Shown: positions 1-13,300 of the stretch, in pieces
Position numbering within the stretch: the first letter of the stretch is position 1
How the letters are laid out: each line of letters starts with the position of its first letter
From: Rhodamnia argentea
Lineage: Eukaryota > Streptophyta > Magnoliopsida > Myrtales > Myrtaceae
Length of the DNA: 64,000 bases
Direction of reading: 5' to 3'
Assembly: GCF_020921035.1 (NCBI RefSeq)
Contig: NC_063155.1
Location: 5,565,001-5,629,000, forward strand
Position numbers and translations under genes: made by a program
The notes under the pieces: model-generated
Seen by the model: the letters and a program-made list of their open reading frames with translations, nothing else
Databases searched by the model: none
What the model was told of the DNA's origin: nothing

Positions 1-1888
1 GAATTTACTATTTTTTCCAACATTTCCAGTCTTTTATCGGGTTCGATCTATCACAACATCTATAAATCTAAGGGCCTACTTGCTTGTAAATTTTGCGGAA
101 CTAGAATTTTCGGTTTCATCTAATTCGAGAGTATTCGAAATCCTTTATAACATTCAAACATGGATATACATGATCGTATGTAGTTTCTTCGCAAAATTTC
201 CAACCTCCAATAAAATAACATAATTTTCTGACAAAAAATAAAAAAATAAAATAAAATACTTTATTCTTCATGTTCAGATAAGATGACGGTGCTGAGCTGG
301 CGTCGTGAGTTAGAAACGGAAAATCTCTCATCGTCGGTGCCACGTCAGACGCGTGGAAAAAGGAGGAAATATTCCATTGCTGTTCGTCGGTGGGGCCCAA
401 CGCCGACGCCAGCTTGCTGCTTTCGCGTGCACGTTCGGTTCGTCCCGTGCACTGGTAAAACGACAAGCGGTTTGGGATATTATTTCTATATTCCATTCGC
501 CCGACGATAAAAATCTTATTTTACGTGCCTAAATAATATTTAAATATAACCGGTATTTCACGTGATCCTTGAAAAGGCTTAGAATGTAACATGCCAAATG
601 GAGGAATGCGCACGTTAAATCACTCGAGGGGGCGGCCTATTTTTCGACCCTAAATTATAACCTCGGAAGCATCGGCATTCTTCGAAAGCCTTCGTCGAGT
701 CCGACACCTTTCGATATGCGATCGATACATGATCAGCGGCCCCCGACATGCCAACGAGATGCGAGTCTAGCATCTCGAGTCTCCCGACAACCCATCTTGA
801 CACGCACAAGATCAATTTTAAGCATTTTCAATAAATTATAAATCCAAATGTTAATTTATAAAAAATATATATACTTAAGTCATATACATAACCATCCTCA
901 AATCAATATACCGGAAAGCAAAAGAAATAAATTAATCGTGAATTCCTAATAAAAAAGAAGAAGAAATACTCATTATCGAGATATTTTACACATGATATAT
1001 ACAAATATATATTTAATATATAACATGTCGAAATTTTTTATTTTTTGAGAAATGACATGTTGGCATGTCATGACGTGTCGTGTCGCGACACGTGTCGATT
1101 TCGGCGCTACTTAGATCGTAGTAATATCCACATCTTATGTTTGACGCACCTTTTCGTTGTTGTCTTTCTTGTTATTCGATTGTCCGGTAGGTGGGGTTTA
1201 CGACAACGTAGGACATTTCCTTGGCGGACTCTTATGACAATTTAGACTTTTTGGAAACATAATTGATTGGGCTGACCTATCGTCTATCATGCCTTTACTC
1301 TGATACTGAAAAATTGGTGATGATTTATGTTTGTCAATTTTGAACTAATGACCCAATCATTTCCCATTGCAAAGCACGCGCGTGATAGTTATTTTGTTTC
1401 TGAAATCAATTTCTAGCTTTCTATTTTTAGTTTATGGACGAGTTTCTAAGCATATAAATGCGGTTGATACCGATACAAAATTTATTCGTTTGGTAACAAC
1501 ATGAAATTTCTAGCTGCCAACGGTCGGTGGACGGCGATCGATGGACGGGCGAATGACGACCAACGGACGGGTGAACAGCAGCCCCGCGGATGGCGACATG
1601 GATGAAGGAGAGAGAGAGAGGGAACGAGCGATGGGAATAATTCTCATTTCTCATTTCTGTTTTAGAAACGGAAAAAATTTTAAGTTCTCATTTCTGCTGC
1701 AAACCTATTTTTGAAACAGATTTTTGTTCCAAAAAAAGAAAAATAAATTTGTGTAGCCAAACGGATTTCTGTTCCAAACCTGTTTAAAAAAAAAAAAGAT
1801 TTGGAATTAGCCCTTTTCAAAATCATATCCCGAAAGGATATATTAAGATAAGAGTAATGCTGCACGTATTCGGACTACACCGAAAAAT
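1..1888. other. Intergenic DNA, no gene seen
   Basis: AT-rich DNA without a supportable gene. The short open frames here have no recognisable product. Around 1020-1105 there is a diverged relative of the GTGTC-rich end of the hAT-like elements found at 31715-33001 and 49262-50373: a TGTCGAAATTTTTTATTTTT-like stretch followed by alternating GTGTCG/CGACAC words. It is too decayed to give ends. Poly-A/T runs and a short (GA)n at about 1608-1620 are the only other features. Confidence 0.5.
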
Positions 1889-2640
1889 CTTAGCAGCAAA
1901 CAGATATGCCAAATTTAGGATTGAAACAAGTTTTGTTGATGATTAGATGTTTGACTTTCATATTAGCTTTGCGATATCTATTGTTGCAAAAAAGTATTGG
2001 TTTATCGAAATTGCTGCACTTGCTATCAAGCTAACATAAGACGGTGGTGGATTCATTTATGGATGGATTTCTTGACAATAGGCAGGAAACTTCTCTCAAC
2101 CGCGTCTAGAGTTGACGTATTATTGCGAGTTGATTTCTCTGTCGGAATCAATTTTAATGTCGCAAAAATCAATCAACTTGAATATTGTTCCCAAAATTGA
2201 ACTAAAATCCTTCATTTTAAGTGAGGCATCCAAACCACTGGGAGATTGACCCAATGGCGATTCTTCCCAAATGGAAAAAAGGAGGTGGGGGTTCGAATCC
2301 TCCCGAAGGTGGATTCTCCTCTCCTGAATCGAGGGGAGTGGGGTGGGATGCAACCTGCACATGACTTATGGTGTATACAGTGTGACCGAGGCATTCGGTC
2401 TCACATTTTATTTCTAATCGAATATTAATAAGTGTCACTACTCATTAAATCGTGAACATGACAAAGAAAAAGCCAGCAATATTAATGATGATAAAACTTT
2501 GTCCACAAAGTTTGGATAAATGATTTTCCAATACTTCTTTGCAACAACATATATCGCAAAGCTAATATTAAAGTCAAACCTCTAATCATCAACGAAACTT
2601 GTTTCAATCCTAAATTTGGCATTTCCGTTTGACTAATTGA
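1889..2640. mobile_element. Foldback/TIR DNA element remnant (MITE-like)
   Basis: Two inverted arms of about 92 bp, at roughly 1909-2000 and 2528-2620, pair with about 90 percent identity. A weaker match extends each outward to about 1889 and 2640. The arm reads CCAAATTTAGGATTGAAACA on the plus strand at the left and in reverse complement at the right. No transposase frame lies between them, so this is a non-autonomous element with long terminal inverted repeats, perhaps Mutator-related because of the arm length. I could not find a convincing target-site duplication. A SINE-like sequence sits inside it. Confidence 0.6.
2225..2412 (+). mobile_element. Putative tRNA-derived SINE
   Basis: A perfect RNA polymerase III B box, GGTTCGAATCC, lies at 2290-2300. 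A weak A-box-like stretch lies about 45 bp upstream (TTGACCCAATGG near 2246-2257). The flanks cannot fold into a tRNA cloverleaf, so it is not a tRNA gene. CATTTTA occurs just before the unit (near 2214) and CATTTTAT just after it (near 2405), a possible imperfect target duplication. It lies within the foldback element. Family assignment (Au-like or other plant SINE) is not possible by eye. Confidence 0.4.
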
Positions 2641-3265
2641 TTTGGTAATCCAAATATCTAAAATTTACGTATGGCTCTTTTATTATATTTAACGTGAAGA
2701 TATCATAGATATTTCATGTTATCTCTTTGGAAAATGTTTAGCTGATTATGCCCTAAGTTTTGCAAATGGAACGGTGGCTTCTCCACCTTCAATTCTCCCC
2801 CTTGAATGATATAACTAGATTTGTTTCTCAAGATAAAAATCAATTCTTTTTTCAATACGTGATATTAATTGGACCGTTAACTAACAGGACTGTTAGGTTA
2901 GCAACCTAACAACGTTGTTGTTGTCCATTTATATCTCTATCGCTTTAATCGAACATATAATAGCGATTAGAGTAAGGTTTGAAAATTAAGAATGGAAAAA
3001 GACGAACCAAAAGACATCGACACCAACCGCGCCCAAATCTCACTCAGCGACAACGTGGACACTGACACTGAGCTAACTCAGCTTCGCACGTATAGAATTC
3101 TTCCTCCCAGAGTCGTGCCGGGTCTTCTTCCTACGCTTCTGCGACAATTTAGCGCTCGTCGATTCCGTGTTCCAGTGCCGAATTTGACATCACAAGTTAA
3201 GCAAGAGACCCGGAAGAATAAGAAGCGACGAGGCGGAAGCTTGGGCGCCGCGAGAATTGTCGAAG
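2641..3265 (+). promoter_or_regulatory. Upstream region of the fused aldolase gene
   Basis: Non-coding DNA in front of the start codon at 3266. A TATA-like string (ATATAATA near 2954) lies about 310 bp upstream of the ATG, which would allow a 5' leader of about 280 bases. The leader region (about 2990-3265) is GC-richer than the DNA before it, as transcribed leaders in this window tend to be. A 119-residue open frame across it is out of frame with the gene and looks like a shadow. Promoter placement is an inference. Confidence 0.3.
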
Positions 3266-6200
3266 ATGGCGTCCCAAGACGTGGTTTCTTTCGTGGGCTT
3301 GTCCGAGTTGAGCTTGGACATGGCTGCCTCGCTTCTTCGCGCTGGATATAAAGTCCAGGCGCTTCAGGTTGGGAATATCTTTTTGATTGATCAAACGAAG
3401 GTCCAATTTGTTCACTTAAAGATAATGAAGGATTACTTTGTTTCTGGGCTGATCAATCGTCCGCTTTGGGAGTTTCTCGAGCTTTGCAATGCTTCCGATG
3501 GATTTTGGTTTCAAAAGGAAGCGAAAGCTTCACTTTTGGCTTTCTGATTTTCATGGGCAATTGAGTTTCTTCTTGTCTGGATCAAAATCTTCCCTTTTTT
3601 TTCCTTAATATCTGGTCCTACATACAGTGTAGCGACTTTTTGTTTTTCTAGACACTAGTGATACGTAATTTAAACTAGATTAGATTGTGCGAGCAATTTG
3701 CGTTAACTGTGTCGCTGTTGGAATTAGAAAGGGGGCATAAATGGGAGTTCTTTACGCCATTTAAGCTCATATTATTTAAATTGGCCATGCTGATTGAGTT
3801 GGGGTTTTATTACGAGACTACATTGACATTGGTCTCTATCAGTAATCAATATTTCCTTATGAATGCTTGATGTGAACGTGCATTAAACTGAGGTAAAGTG
3901 CTAATTAGCTGATTCTTGACAGCAGGCATTAGGAAGCTGCGAGTTTCTAGGTTCGGAATTGGTTCTGACTTCACATTCGGGTGTTGATGTTCTGATCTTA
4001 TTTTACTCTACTTTTACACTAGCCTCGCAAATCATGACACGAAGTTTTTAGTAATTCCTATCATTGATATCTGATGTGTCGCAATATGTCGTGACCAACC
4101 ACCATGACATCTCTCCCTTTTATGTGTACTGAAGTACGCATTCTTCTTTATCTAATTGTCTATTAAATTTGGAAACGATTTCCAGTAACAGAGGGTCTTA
4201 TTTAACTGCATTACTTTGACAGCAAACTGGGCCTCTGATGGATGCTTTTGTGAAGCTTGGGGGATGCCAGTGCGACTCTCCTATAAGAGGAGGGAAAGGT
4301 AAAAGAAACTATGCCAATGTAGAGCATAATGATTTGGTTTAGTAGTCTAGATGATTAATTTTAGTTTGATACTACATACTGACTTCCAATATTACTAATT
4401 TTTTTTTTTTTCATTTTTGAATGCTGGTATTGCAGCTTTGATCGTGTTAATATCCCATGCTGATGATATAACTAACCTGTTCTTCAGTTCAGTGGGCACT
4501 TGTAAAGGTTTCTGAAGTTTCTCCTCACGATATCACTGAGAACATTTTGACCCTTGAATCATTGGAATTTATGAACTTTGCTATATTCTTTGATTATGAT
4601 ATTACAGAATTGGAGAGAGACACTGTTGTCATCCTTCACTCAAACATTTTGCCGTCGCATTTGCAGAAATTAGAGAAGCGTCTAACAGGCAATAAATCTT
4701 TCCATCTCTTATGTAATGCTAATTCTGTGAAGGTCAAATGTATCAGAAATTTGCACTCCGGTCTTTTATTTGTGCTGACTAATTGTTCAAGAACCAGTTT
4801 ATTCTGTTTCTTCTTTTGTAATTTGTGGCTATGAACAATGTTAAATGACAAAAGTTTTTGTGTGTCACTCAATGACACCTACCTTCACTTCGATTCTGAA
4901 CAACAGCCTTATCTTACTGAAGTTTGAAAGGACATGGATACTTTTGATCTTTGTGAGTCATATCTTTCAAAGGCTTTGTAATTGTCTAGATAGGAACTGC
5001 CATTCTTTGAAATGGCTATGATTTGAAAGCAAAATTGCCCATGCCATATTACTCAAGCTAGGTGTGAACTAGTGTGCAAATGCACCTCTTCAGGTGGTCT
5101 TACACTTGTAATCTGACATCTTCTTCGATTCAGATTTATGTAAATGTCATATGAACAGTGTAAACACGTCATCTTTGCATGCATTATGCATTTGTATTGG
5201 GTAGAAATGGAAAATGATCTCCCTGAATCATTGTTGAAGAAGGTATGGATAGTTAATGAGTTAGGTCAAGGCAGTAGCGTAGAAAATGCATGGTATTGAA
5301 CAATTTGGAAGCCAAGTAAAAATGTGGAAATTTTAGATTACCTTTATATTGTTAATGAACATGCAATAGACACTGTATCAGAATACTGGCTAGTGTTGCC
5401 TGCTTTTGACAAACTTGATCCGTCTATTTCATGCAGAAAATGCTGAGGTCTCCTTTGTAGTAGATGCATATGTGTCTAGGGGAACATTTGAGCATTTAAG
5501 CGGAAATCTCGTGGTAATTTAAAATTCTCTTTTTGATTATTCTGCAGTTTGCGCATGTGGAGCCACCCTTTATATTTGTCTAGTTGGTTAATAATTAAAG
5601 TGCTGCTTTTGATTTTTCTTCCTTCCCCCTTTGCTCTTCCTGTTGTTGTTGTTCAGATCTCTTCATCAGGAAAGTCAGATGCCATTGCTAGGGCGAGGCC
5701 TATTCTCTCTGGTTTAACCATTCTTCCTCACTTGACATTATTCTAACTCTTTGGGTTATAAACATATAACAACTGTTTGTTGGATTTTGTTTGGTATGCA
5801 GCAATGTCTGACAAACTCTACATATTTGATGGAGAAATTGGAGCAGGAAGGTCTGCTTACCTTGGCCTCAGAAAACATTTTCATATTTTGGACCAATGTT
5901 TACCTTTTGTTATCATTAAAGTATAAATTCATATCCCTGTCGTAGATGATGTTCACTCCGTGCTGTAAGATAAAATATACTGTATCCTGGATGTGCTTCA
6001 CTAAGGAGTAAATGGTGTTTAGAGTCCCTTATTTTGACTAACAATTGTATTACACTAAGTGAGGGATTTACATTGCAGCAAATATAAGTTGGTTAACGAT
6101 CTGCTTGAGGGAATTCATCTGGTTGCTGCGGTGGAGGCAATTTGTTTGGGCATCAAAGCTAGTATTCATCCTTGGATTATCTATGACATTATTTCCAATG

Positions 6201-7300
6201 CTGCTGGAAACTCATGGTAAGAGCATACCTTTTGTAATTTCAGTCTAGCAATCACAAATATAATTGAGTACAATGTAGCACAAATCAAATGACACTTATT
6301 GAGTCTTATTTGTTCTCTCTGTCTTTTTACCGTTGAAATTCTGGAAAACAATTTCATGGCACTTTGCCCTGAAGATCACATCAGGCAGTCATTTCATGTA
6401 TCTTTTGAACTATCTAAAGGATTGGGATCCTCTCAATTACTTGACTTAGTATAGGCAGCCTGGATCATATCATATTACTTTGAAACCTGAATGAGTGGGT
6501 GAGATGCAATTCTAGGTGATCTGGCATGATTTCTAGAGATCCTGGTCCTTTTTCTTTCTTCATAAAGATCCAAGTTAATTCAAATGTTTTGTGAGGCCAG
6601 AAACTATGGCACCTTAGGGGCTCTAAGTTGTATTAATCCTAAAATGTATGAGTGTTCTTCCCATGCAGGATTTTTAAAAACCATGTTCCTGGACTATTAA
6701 GGGGTGATGGAACTGAAGAATACCTCCTGGATTTTATTCAGAAGTTGGTAAGACAATGGGGATATGCATAAGTTGGATGTCTTGTCTCTTATTTGGGCCC
6801 TCAATCTATGTCTATGACATCGATCATTTAGTTTATTGTTTCTGCTTATGTTATTACCCTGGTATATATCATTGCATGTTCTGTGGCATATATTTTTTCC
6901 CTTCTAGCGAATTGGGTCTTATAGGTGTCTAAATTATTTCGATCATATCAAGGGAGGATATTATAGTGTCTTTAATTTCTATTAGGTTGTGAGTTGCTGC
7001 TTGTCCAATAATTTGTTTTTCGATGACTTGAGAGTTTATACGTTAATTATTTGTTGAAGAGGAGCTGACTAGAAACTATTATCCTATGATTTCAGGGTAC
7101 TGTTCTTACTGTGGCTAAGTTGCAGACTTTTCCTGTCCCTCTGCTGTCAGTAGCTCATCAGCAACTTATTCTTGGTACCAATCTAATGTTTCAGCTAATT
7201 ATATAGTGCTCTATCACTTCATATACTTATCTCCATGTGAACTCCTTTTTCAGCTTCTGCGCATGGTCACCGAGATGATGGAGATGTGAACCTTGTTAAG
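3266..7300 (+). other. Module 1 of the fused enzyme: degenerate dehydrogenase (residues 1-285)
   Basis: Exons: 3266-3367, 4223-4298, 4436-4507, 4608-4688, 5437-5513, 5657-5711, 5802-5850, 6079-6216, 6669-6747, 7096-7174, 7254-7300. It resembles a beta-hydroxyacid dehydrogenase, with the helix region LLEGIHLVAAVEAICLG and the ISNAAGNSW segment. However, the dinucleotide-binding loop reads FVGLSELSLDMA instead of GLGxMG, and the DAPVSGG catalytic signature is replaced by DAYVSRGTF. It probably no longer binds NAD well and may be structural or regulatory. Intron 4 starts with GC at 4689. Confidence 0.85.
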
Positions 7301-10300
7301 GTTAAGAAGTTCTGTTTAGAGCATGACAATTTTTCTCAATACTTGGATGACCCAGTCACCTGTAAAATTTCACTGACTACTTGACAGATTTTGGAAGAAG
7401 TATATGGAGTAAACATTATCAGTGCAGCCAATGAAGAAAAGTACTTCCCTGAACAACTTGCAGAAGAAATTGCTGCAAATTCAGACACTGTCAGTCGAAT
7501 TGGTTTTATTGGTCTTGGTGCAATGGGATTTGGCATGGCAACTCACCTACTGAAGTCAAATTACTGTGTCTCTGGATTTGATGTAATTTCCCACCTCTAG
7601 TTTTCTCCACCAGTGGTGTTGAAATAGTCCATTGCTAGCTCAGAGCAGAAACTAGTCTCATGAATATGTTACTATCATCTTATATTAACCGTTGATGCAT
7701 CTGTTTCTATCCATATGCACAGATTTTATCTGTTCAAAATTCTTCTAACAAACATCCTTATTATGAGAATGGGAACTTTATAGGGCCATCATCGAGTATC
7801 CTCTTTTGTAGTACACAGCAGATATGTGTTGATGCGATTGGAGCTATTTGTAAAAAGTAAATTAGTTATATCAAAGGCATGGTTTCTTTGATATAACTAT
7901 AATAATAATAATCTTAGTCTAGCATAGTGTTCAGAAGATAAGGGTGCATCTATCAATCACGTGTATTAATACTCTTAAAGACTGTGTTTCCATATGCTTC
8001 AGTCGATGTATGTGTTTGTGCATAGATAAACATCCAAGATCATTTTGTTTTGTCGCATGAATATTCAGGGGAGTTGGTGTATGCTATATCCAGATGTTAA
8101 TTAGGACTACCTTTTTCTTTTGCATGGCAGGTCTATAAACCAACTCTTGATCGGTTTGCAAATGCAGGTGGCTTGGTTGGAAACTCTCCAGCAGAAGCAT
8201 CTAAAGGTTAGGAAATTTGCTATGACTTTGTTGCGATGTTTACTGGTTTCACCTGTACATGCTGTAGAGAACTTTGTTGTTGCATTCACTTCAATTTGGT
8301 TTAAGGCACTGGTACTTCCCTTATCTCTAAAGGGGCTTATGCATTCCACTCAATGTCTCCTAAATGAGCATTAGAGCGAGCGAGTGAAGCCTTCAGCTTA
8401 GTGGCTCCCTCATTTCCCTTATCCTACTCTTTCATGTTGAAGTGTGAAACCATTGGGTTCTGACATATTTTCAACCTGTAGATGTTGATGTACTTGTGAT
8501 CATGGTCACAAATGAAGCTCAAGCAGAAAGTGTCCTATATGGAGATCTTGGTGCAATCCCAGGTAACTTATTCATAATAATACTTGTTTGATTTTTTGTG
8601 TCTGTATTGACGTGTTGTTTGGTTTAACCTCAGCGCTTCCATCTGGCGCATCCATAATTCTTTCATCCACTGTTTCTCCTGGATTTGTGACTCAGCTGGA
8701 GCGACGATTGCAAAGTATGTCCTTAGTCATGCAGTGGATTAATTTAAAAGATGGAATGTCCATCTAAATAGCAAGAATAAATCTCATTGTCAAAATGATG
8801 GTGCATTGATAAGGGAAGTTCTGCAGACTCTCATAGCTAAACAAGGTTTTCTTTGGTTGAAATGGAATACTAAAAGTTTTGTTGGATAAACTAATGGGTT
8901 TATTTTCCAGAATTCTTCTTCTAAATTTTTTGCTACATATGTGATATTGCAGTTGAAGGAAAAGATCTGAAATTGGTGGACGCCCCTGTTTCTGGTGGTG
9001 TTAAAAGAGCTGCTGAGGGAACACTTACGGTATGCATTTCACAACCTTCTACATTCATTATGAGCGGAGATTCTGCAATTTGCTGATCCATATGGATGTT
9101 GGTAAAAAGATAATGGCTTCTGGTAGTGATGCTGCTCTTAAAAGCACTGGTTCAGTTCTCTCAGGTATTTAGCATTTTGTTCCAGTTATCATATGGGGAA
9201 GTTCATGTCTCTGACTTGAAAAAGTTTTAGAAGAGTGATATGTGTTGCTTTAATTATTACAGCATTAAGCGAAAAGCTTTATATTATCAAAGGAGGTTGT
9301 GGGGCTGGAAGGTACTTATTAGCTTCCCTTTTCTTTCAAGCATTTAAGGGTCTTAGGAATATGAAACATTTTTTTGCCCCACAATGCATAAGCAATGAAT
9401 TTTCCACACGTGTCTCGGAAATAATTGGTTTTCCTTTATTTGAGAGCAACATTTTGCTTTTTTGGTTTATTCTGTTTCCAGTGTCGTGAAGATGGTTAAC
9501 CAATTGCTTGCGGGAGTTCATATCGCATCATCAGCTGAGGCAATGGCTTTTGGAGCTCGCTTGAGTCTTAGCACAAGAACATTGTTCGATGCGATAACAA
9601 GCAGCACGGGAAGCTCATGGTATGTCATTTGAGAATAGCTTTTATTTGCTGTCAGCAGCAAGCTAATAGGATCTTGGAAGATAAAGTTCTTGCTTCGGCT
9701 CTGTAGAATTAATATACTGTAACTATCTATTTTATGAAGGAGCCCTTGATTGCAACCATACCAGTTATATTCAGTGGCCACTTTTGATAGACTCTGCCTT
9801 TGGCAATCACTTTCCCTCCTTGTTCATTCATTCCTAAACCCATACATTCAGTGAAAAGGGTTCAACTGTTCTGTTAGGATATAAATATTTTCTGCACGGT
9901 TCTCTAATTGCTCAAGCTTTGGACCTTTTAATATAGCATTAGAGCTCAAGATCTTTGAGTTAGACTCTGCACATTCCCCTTTTCACCCATTTTTTCCCTT
10001 CTTTGCACATCTTGGGTGTCTAAAAGCTTATGCTTTGAGGTTGGATTTTCTAATATGTTCTTGACTTTCGACAAGGGAAACTTAACCTAGGGCATGGAGT
10101 CACAGAAGTGCTTCTGAGAATGTGGAACTGCATTTGCTATCTTGGATGAGCACCCAATTTCTTGTCAGTTTAAAAGATGTTTGATCACGTGTTCTTATCC
10201 CTTGCAGGATGCTTGAAAATCGCGTCCCCCACATGTTGGATAATGATTATACACCATACTCGGCACTTGATATATTTGTGAAGGATCTGGTATGGCACAA

Positions 10301-13300
10301 GTGTCTTGCTCTTTGCAATCTTTTGAAGAATTTGTGAAAAACTATATAGAAACTCGTATAATTTCTCCAGGGCATTGTTTCCCGAGAATGTTCATCACGT
10401 AAAGTTCCTCTTCACATTGCAACCGTCGCACACCAACTTTTCCTGGCAGGTTTGAAATTTAATCCTTAGTCCTAGTGTGATGAAGTTCCCTTCCCCTCTT
10501 CCTCCATCTGGATTTTCTACATGGCAAGGAATACAGACAGCAGGATTTTCTTATCATTCTATGCTATGTGAAATATTAGGGTTTGCGTCCTGGATATAAT
10601 GAATGACTGAAATTCAAATCAGGAGAATGTCGGGGAGCCACTGTCTTGTGTTAGCATTATTTCTATTGATTACAAAGAAACGACTCAGTCCTGATAGTCC
10701 ATTGATATTTTCGTCATATGATAACTTATATCTTTCCTGCACTTCCATACTTTTCATTTCATTTCCTCAAGCTGAGTTTATTATTGACATGGAATCTTGT
10801 AGTCTTAAAGATTCAATTGGTTTGTCGACTTTAGTGGCCTGCATGATCTCCTTGCTTATTTAAATCATTCAGCTGTTGTCTGATTGGAAGATTGAATACG
10901 AGTAAAAAGATTAAAAACAAGTAATTAAAAGAAAAATCTGGTGCAAAACCACACAAATCAGCAGTCTGGTTTAGTCTATTCTTAAGAAAGCAGAAAGTTT
11001 ACATGATAGTATAAATTTGATTCACTACTGGTAATTGTATTTCGAGCAGGTTCTGCTGCTGGATGGGGCCGGCAAGATGATGCTGGTGTAGTAAAGGTAC
11101 GGAGACTGAAATCTAAGCTCCATGTTAACTCTTCTTCAACTGGTTGCATTTTCTTGACATGATACATTGCATAAACATATTGTCAGTTGTCAATAGCAAT
11201 TCCTGATTCTTGCTGGACATAGAAAATAAATAAGACAACAATGCTTATGTAACTATGAATATTGAATGGTTGTTTTGTATGGGGAGAGGAGGATCTTTAG
11301 TCTTAAAAATGAAATATTTTGAAACCTTCATGTGAATTGGGTTGACCTGAGCTTGTTTCATTTTGCTTAAAAAAACAAAATTTCGCCTTTCTATTTTAAA
11401 TAAGAAAAATATAAGTTTTAAAAAGATTATGAAAATGTTGTAAAGAACTATATATGAATATTCATATCATTAATTGTATTTTTTAAACGTTCTTAGGTGT
11501 TCCTAATTAACAAATTGTTAGAGCCGCAAGAAAAGGAAAAAGAAAATTGTTAAAAAGTAAAAGTATGACCAGATTATTCAAGCTAAATCTGATTGTCTGT
11601 CTTTCTATTTAGTGGGATAAGGCTAGGTTTGTTGTTGTAAATCTGATTATTGGATGTCATAATCTTTGGTAGGTGTTAGAATATCCAACCTCAAAGCTTA
11701 AACTAATAAGTGGAGGGAGGCAACATGAATGTAAGGCCCATATAAACCCTAGAAATAAGGGTGGGTACTTTAATACCCCTTTCACGTTTAAACAGACTTG
11801 AGAATGGTGTGTGGAATTGATGTCAGGGAGCCTCACACCGTGAAATAAATCCGAGGCGAAACCTGTCTCTGATGCCATGTTGGAATATCAAACCTAAGAG
11901 CTTAAGCCAATAGGTGGAGGGCGACAACATGGCTACAAGACCGTACACACTCCATAGACAAGCGATGGGATACTTCAATAGTAGGACAAGAGCTTCTAAG
12001 CATGAGATTACCTCCCGAGTTGTGAATGAACTGTTAAAACTAGTTTGACTGCAACTTCAGAGATTTTTTTTTGGCCTCACTACCAGACGTCTTGTTGCAA
12101 TCATCAAGTGTTAAAATGACAAAGCTATAATTTATGACCATGTAGTCGTTTAGATAATTAAATTTGAAAGATTTTTTGGGACCATAGCCAACTGCTCTAA
12201 AAACTTAAGCTGTTAGAAGAAAGCGTGGTTTAATATTTATTTATTTCAACACTTCCCCTCATGCTTAGTCAGGTCTTTTGCTTGGGACTAAGCGTGGACA
12301 TATTTATTGGGGAGGCAAATAGGGGTCTTGATACATTTGAACTCGGGACCTCTTGCTCTGATACCATGAAAGATTTTATGAGACCATAGCCAACTGCTCT
12401 AAAAGCTTAAGCTGTTAGAAGAAGGCGTGGTTTAATATTTATTTATTTCAACAAAATTCATTCAACTATGGTTTTACTGCTTAGATTCTCTGGAGCTTCA
12501 ATATGAGCTCTCTGGTGTTCTTTGCATGATTCTGTCTTGTGTCTATCAAAGCAAACAACATTTAGAAATTGTAACATCGACCAATTGGCCGGACAATGTA
12601 TATGTTGGATCAAATTTCAGTTTTGCAATGTAGGTGTATGAGACACTGACTGGTGTCAAAGTCGAAGGGAAACTTCCCATGCTTAAAAAAGAAGTCATTT
12701 TGCATTCTCTTCCGCCTGAGTGGCCAGTTGATCCAGTTGGTGACATACAGAGACTCAATCAGAACAGTTCAAAGACGTTAGTTGTTCTGGATGATGATCC
12801 TACTGGAACACAGACTGTTCATGATATTGAGGTATTGACAGAATGGTAAGCCTCTGCATGTGCCTGCTACTTTTCTTTTCCGATATGTTTGAAGAAGTGA
12901 TTATCCTTTATAATAACATTTAGCTCTCTTCGTACATAACCAAACAATTCTGTATGTTGCTTACTTATTGTCCTGTAAATAGTAAGTTTTTCAATTTAAA
13001 AGTGTTGTGGCTAAGCAGCCCCTGAAAAGATATGGTGGATAATTCTATGCAGGACGGTTGAGTCACTTGTTGAGCAGTTCAAGAAAAAACCTACATGCTT
13101 TTTCATATTGACTAACTCCAGGTCACTGAGTTCTGACAAGGCAAGTTCTAATTCTTTTGGTTACATAAATGAATTTATGGGTCTTTATGGATTGCTGTTG
13201 TTGAAGAGCAATGAGGAAAATCAAAGATCTCCTTAATCAAGATAGAAAGGAAGGATTGTGGGAAATTGCTATTGCCCTGTGGAATTTGTAGGTTTGGCTT

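Noticed and set aside
2290-2300. tRNA gene suggested by the GGTTCGAATCC box
   Set aside because: The flanks do not form acceptor, D and anticodon stems. A SINE-type promoter explains the box better.
2992-3351. 119-residue open frame before and over the first aldolase exon
   Set aside because: It overlaps the real exon in another frame, shows no family likeness and lies in the likely leader.
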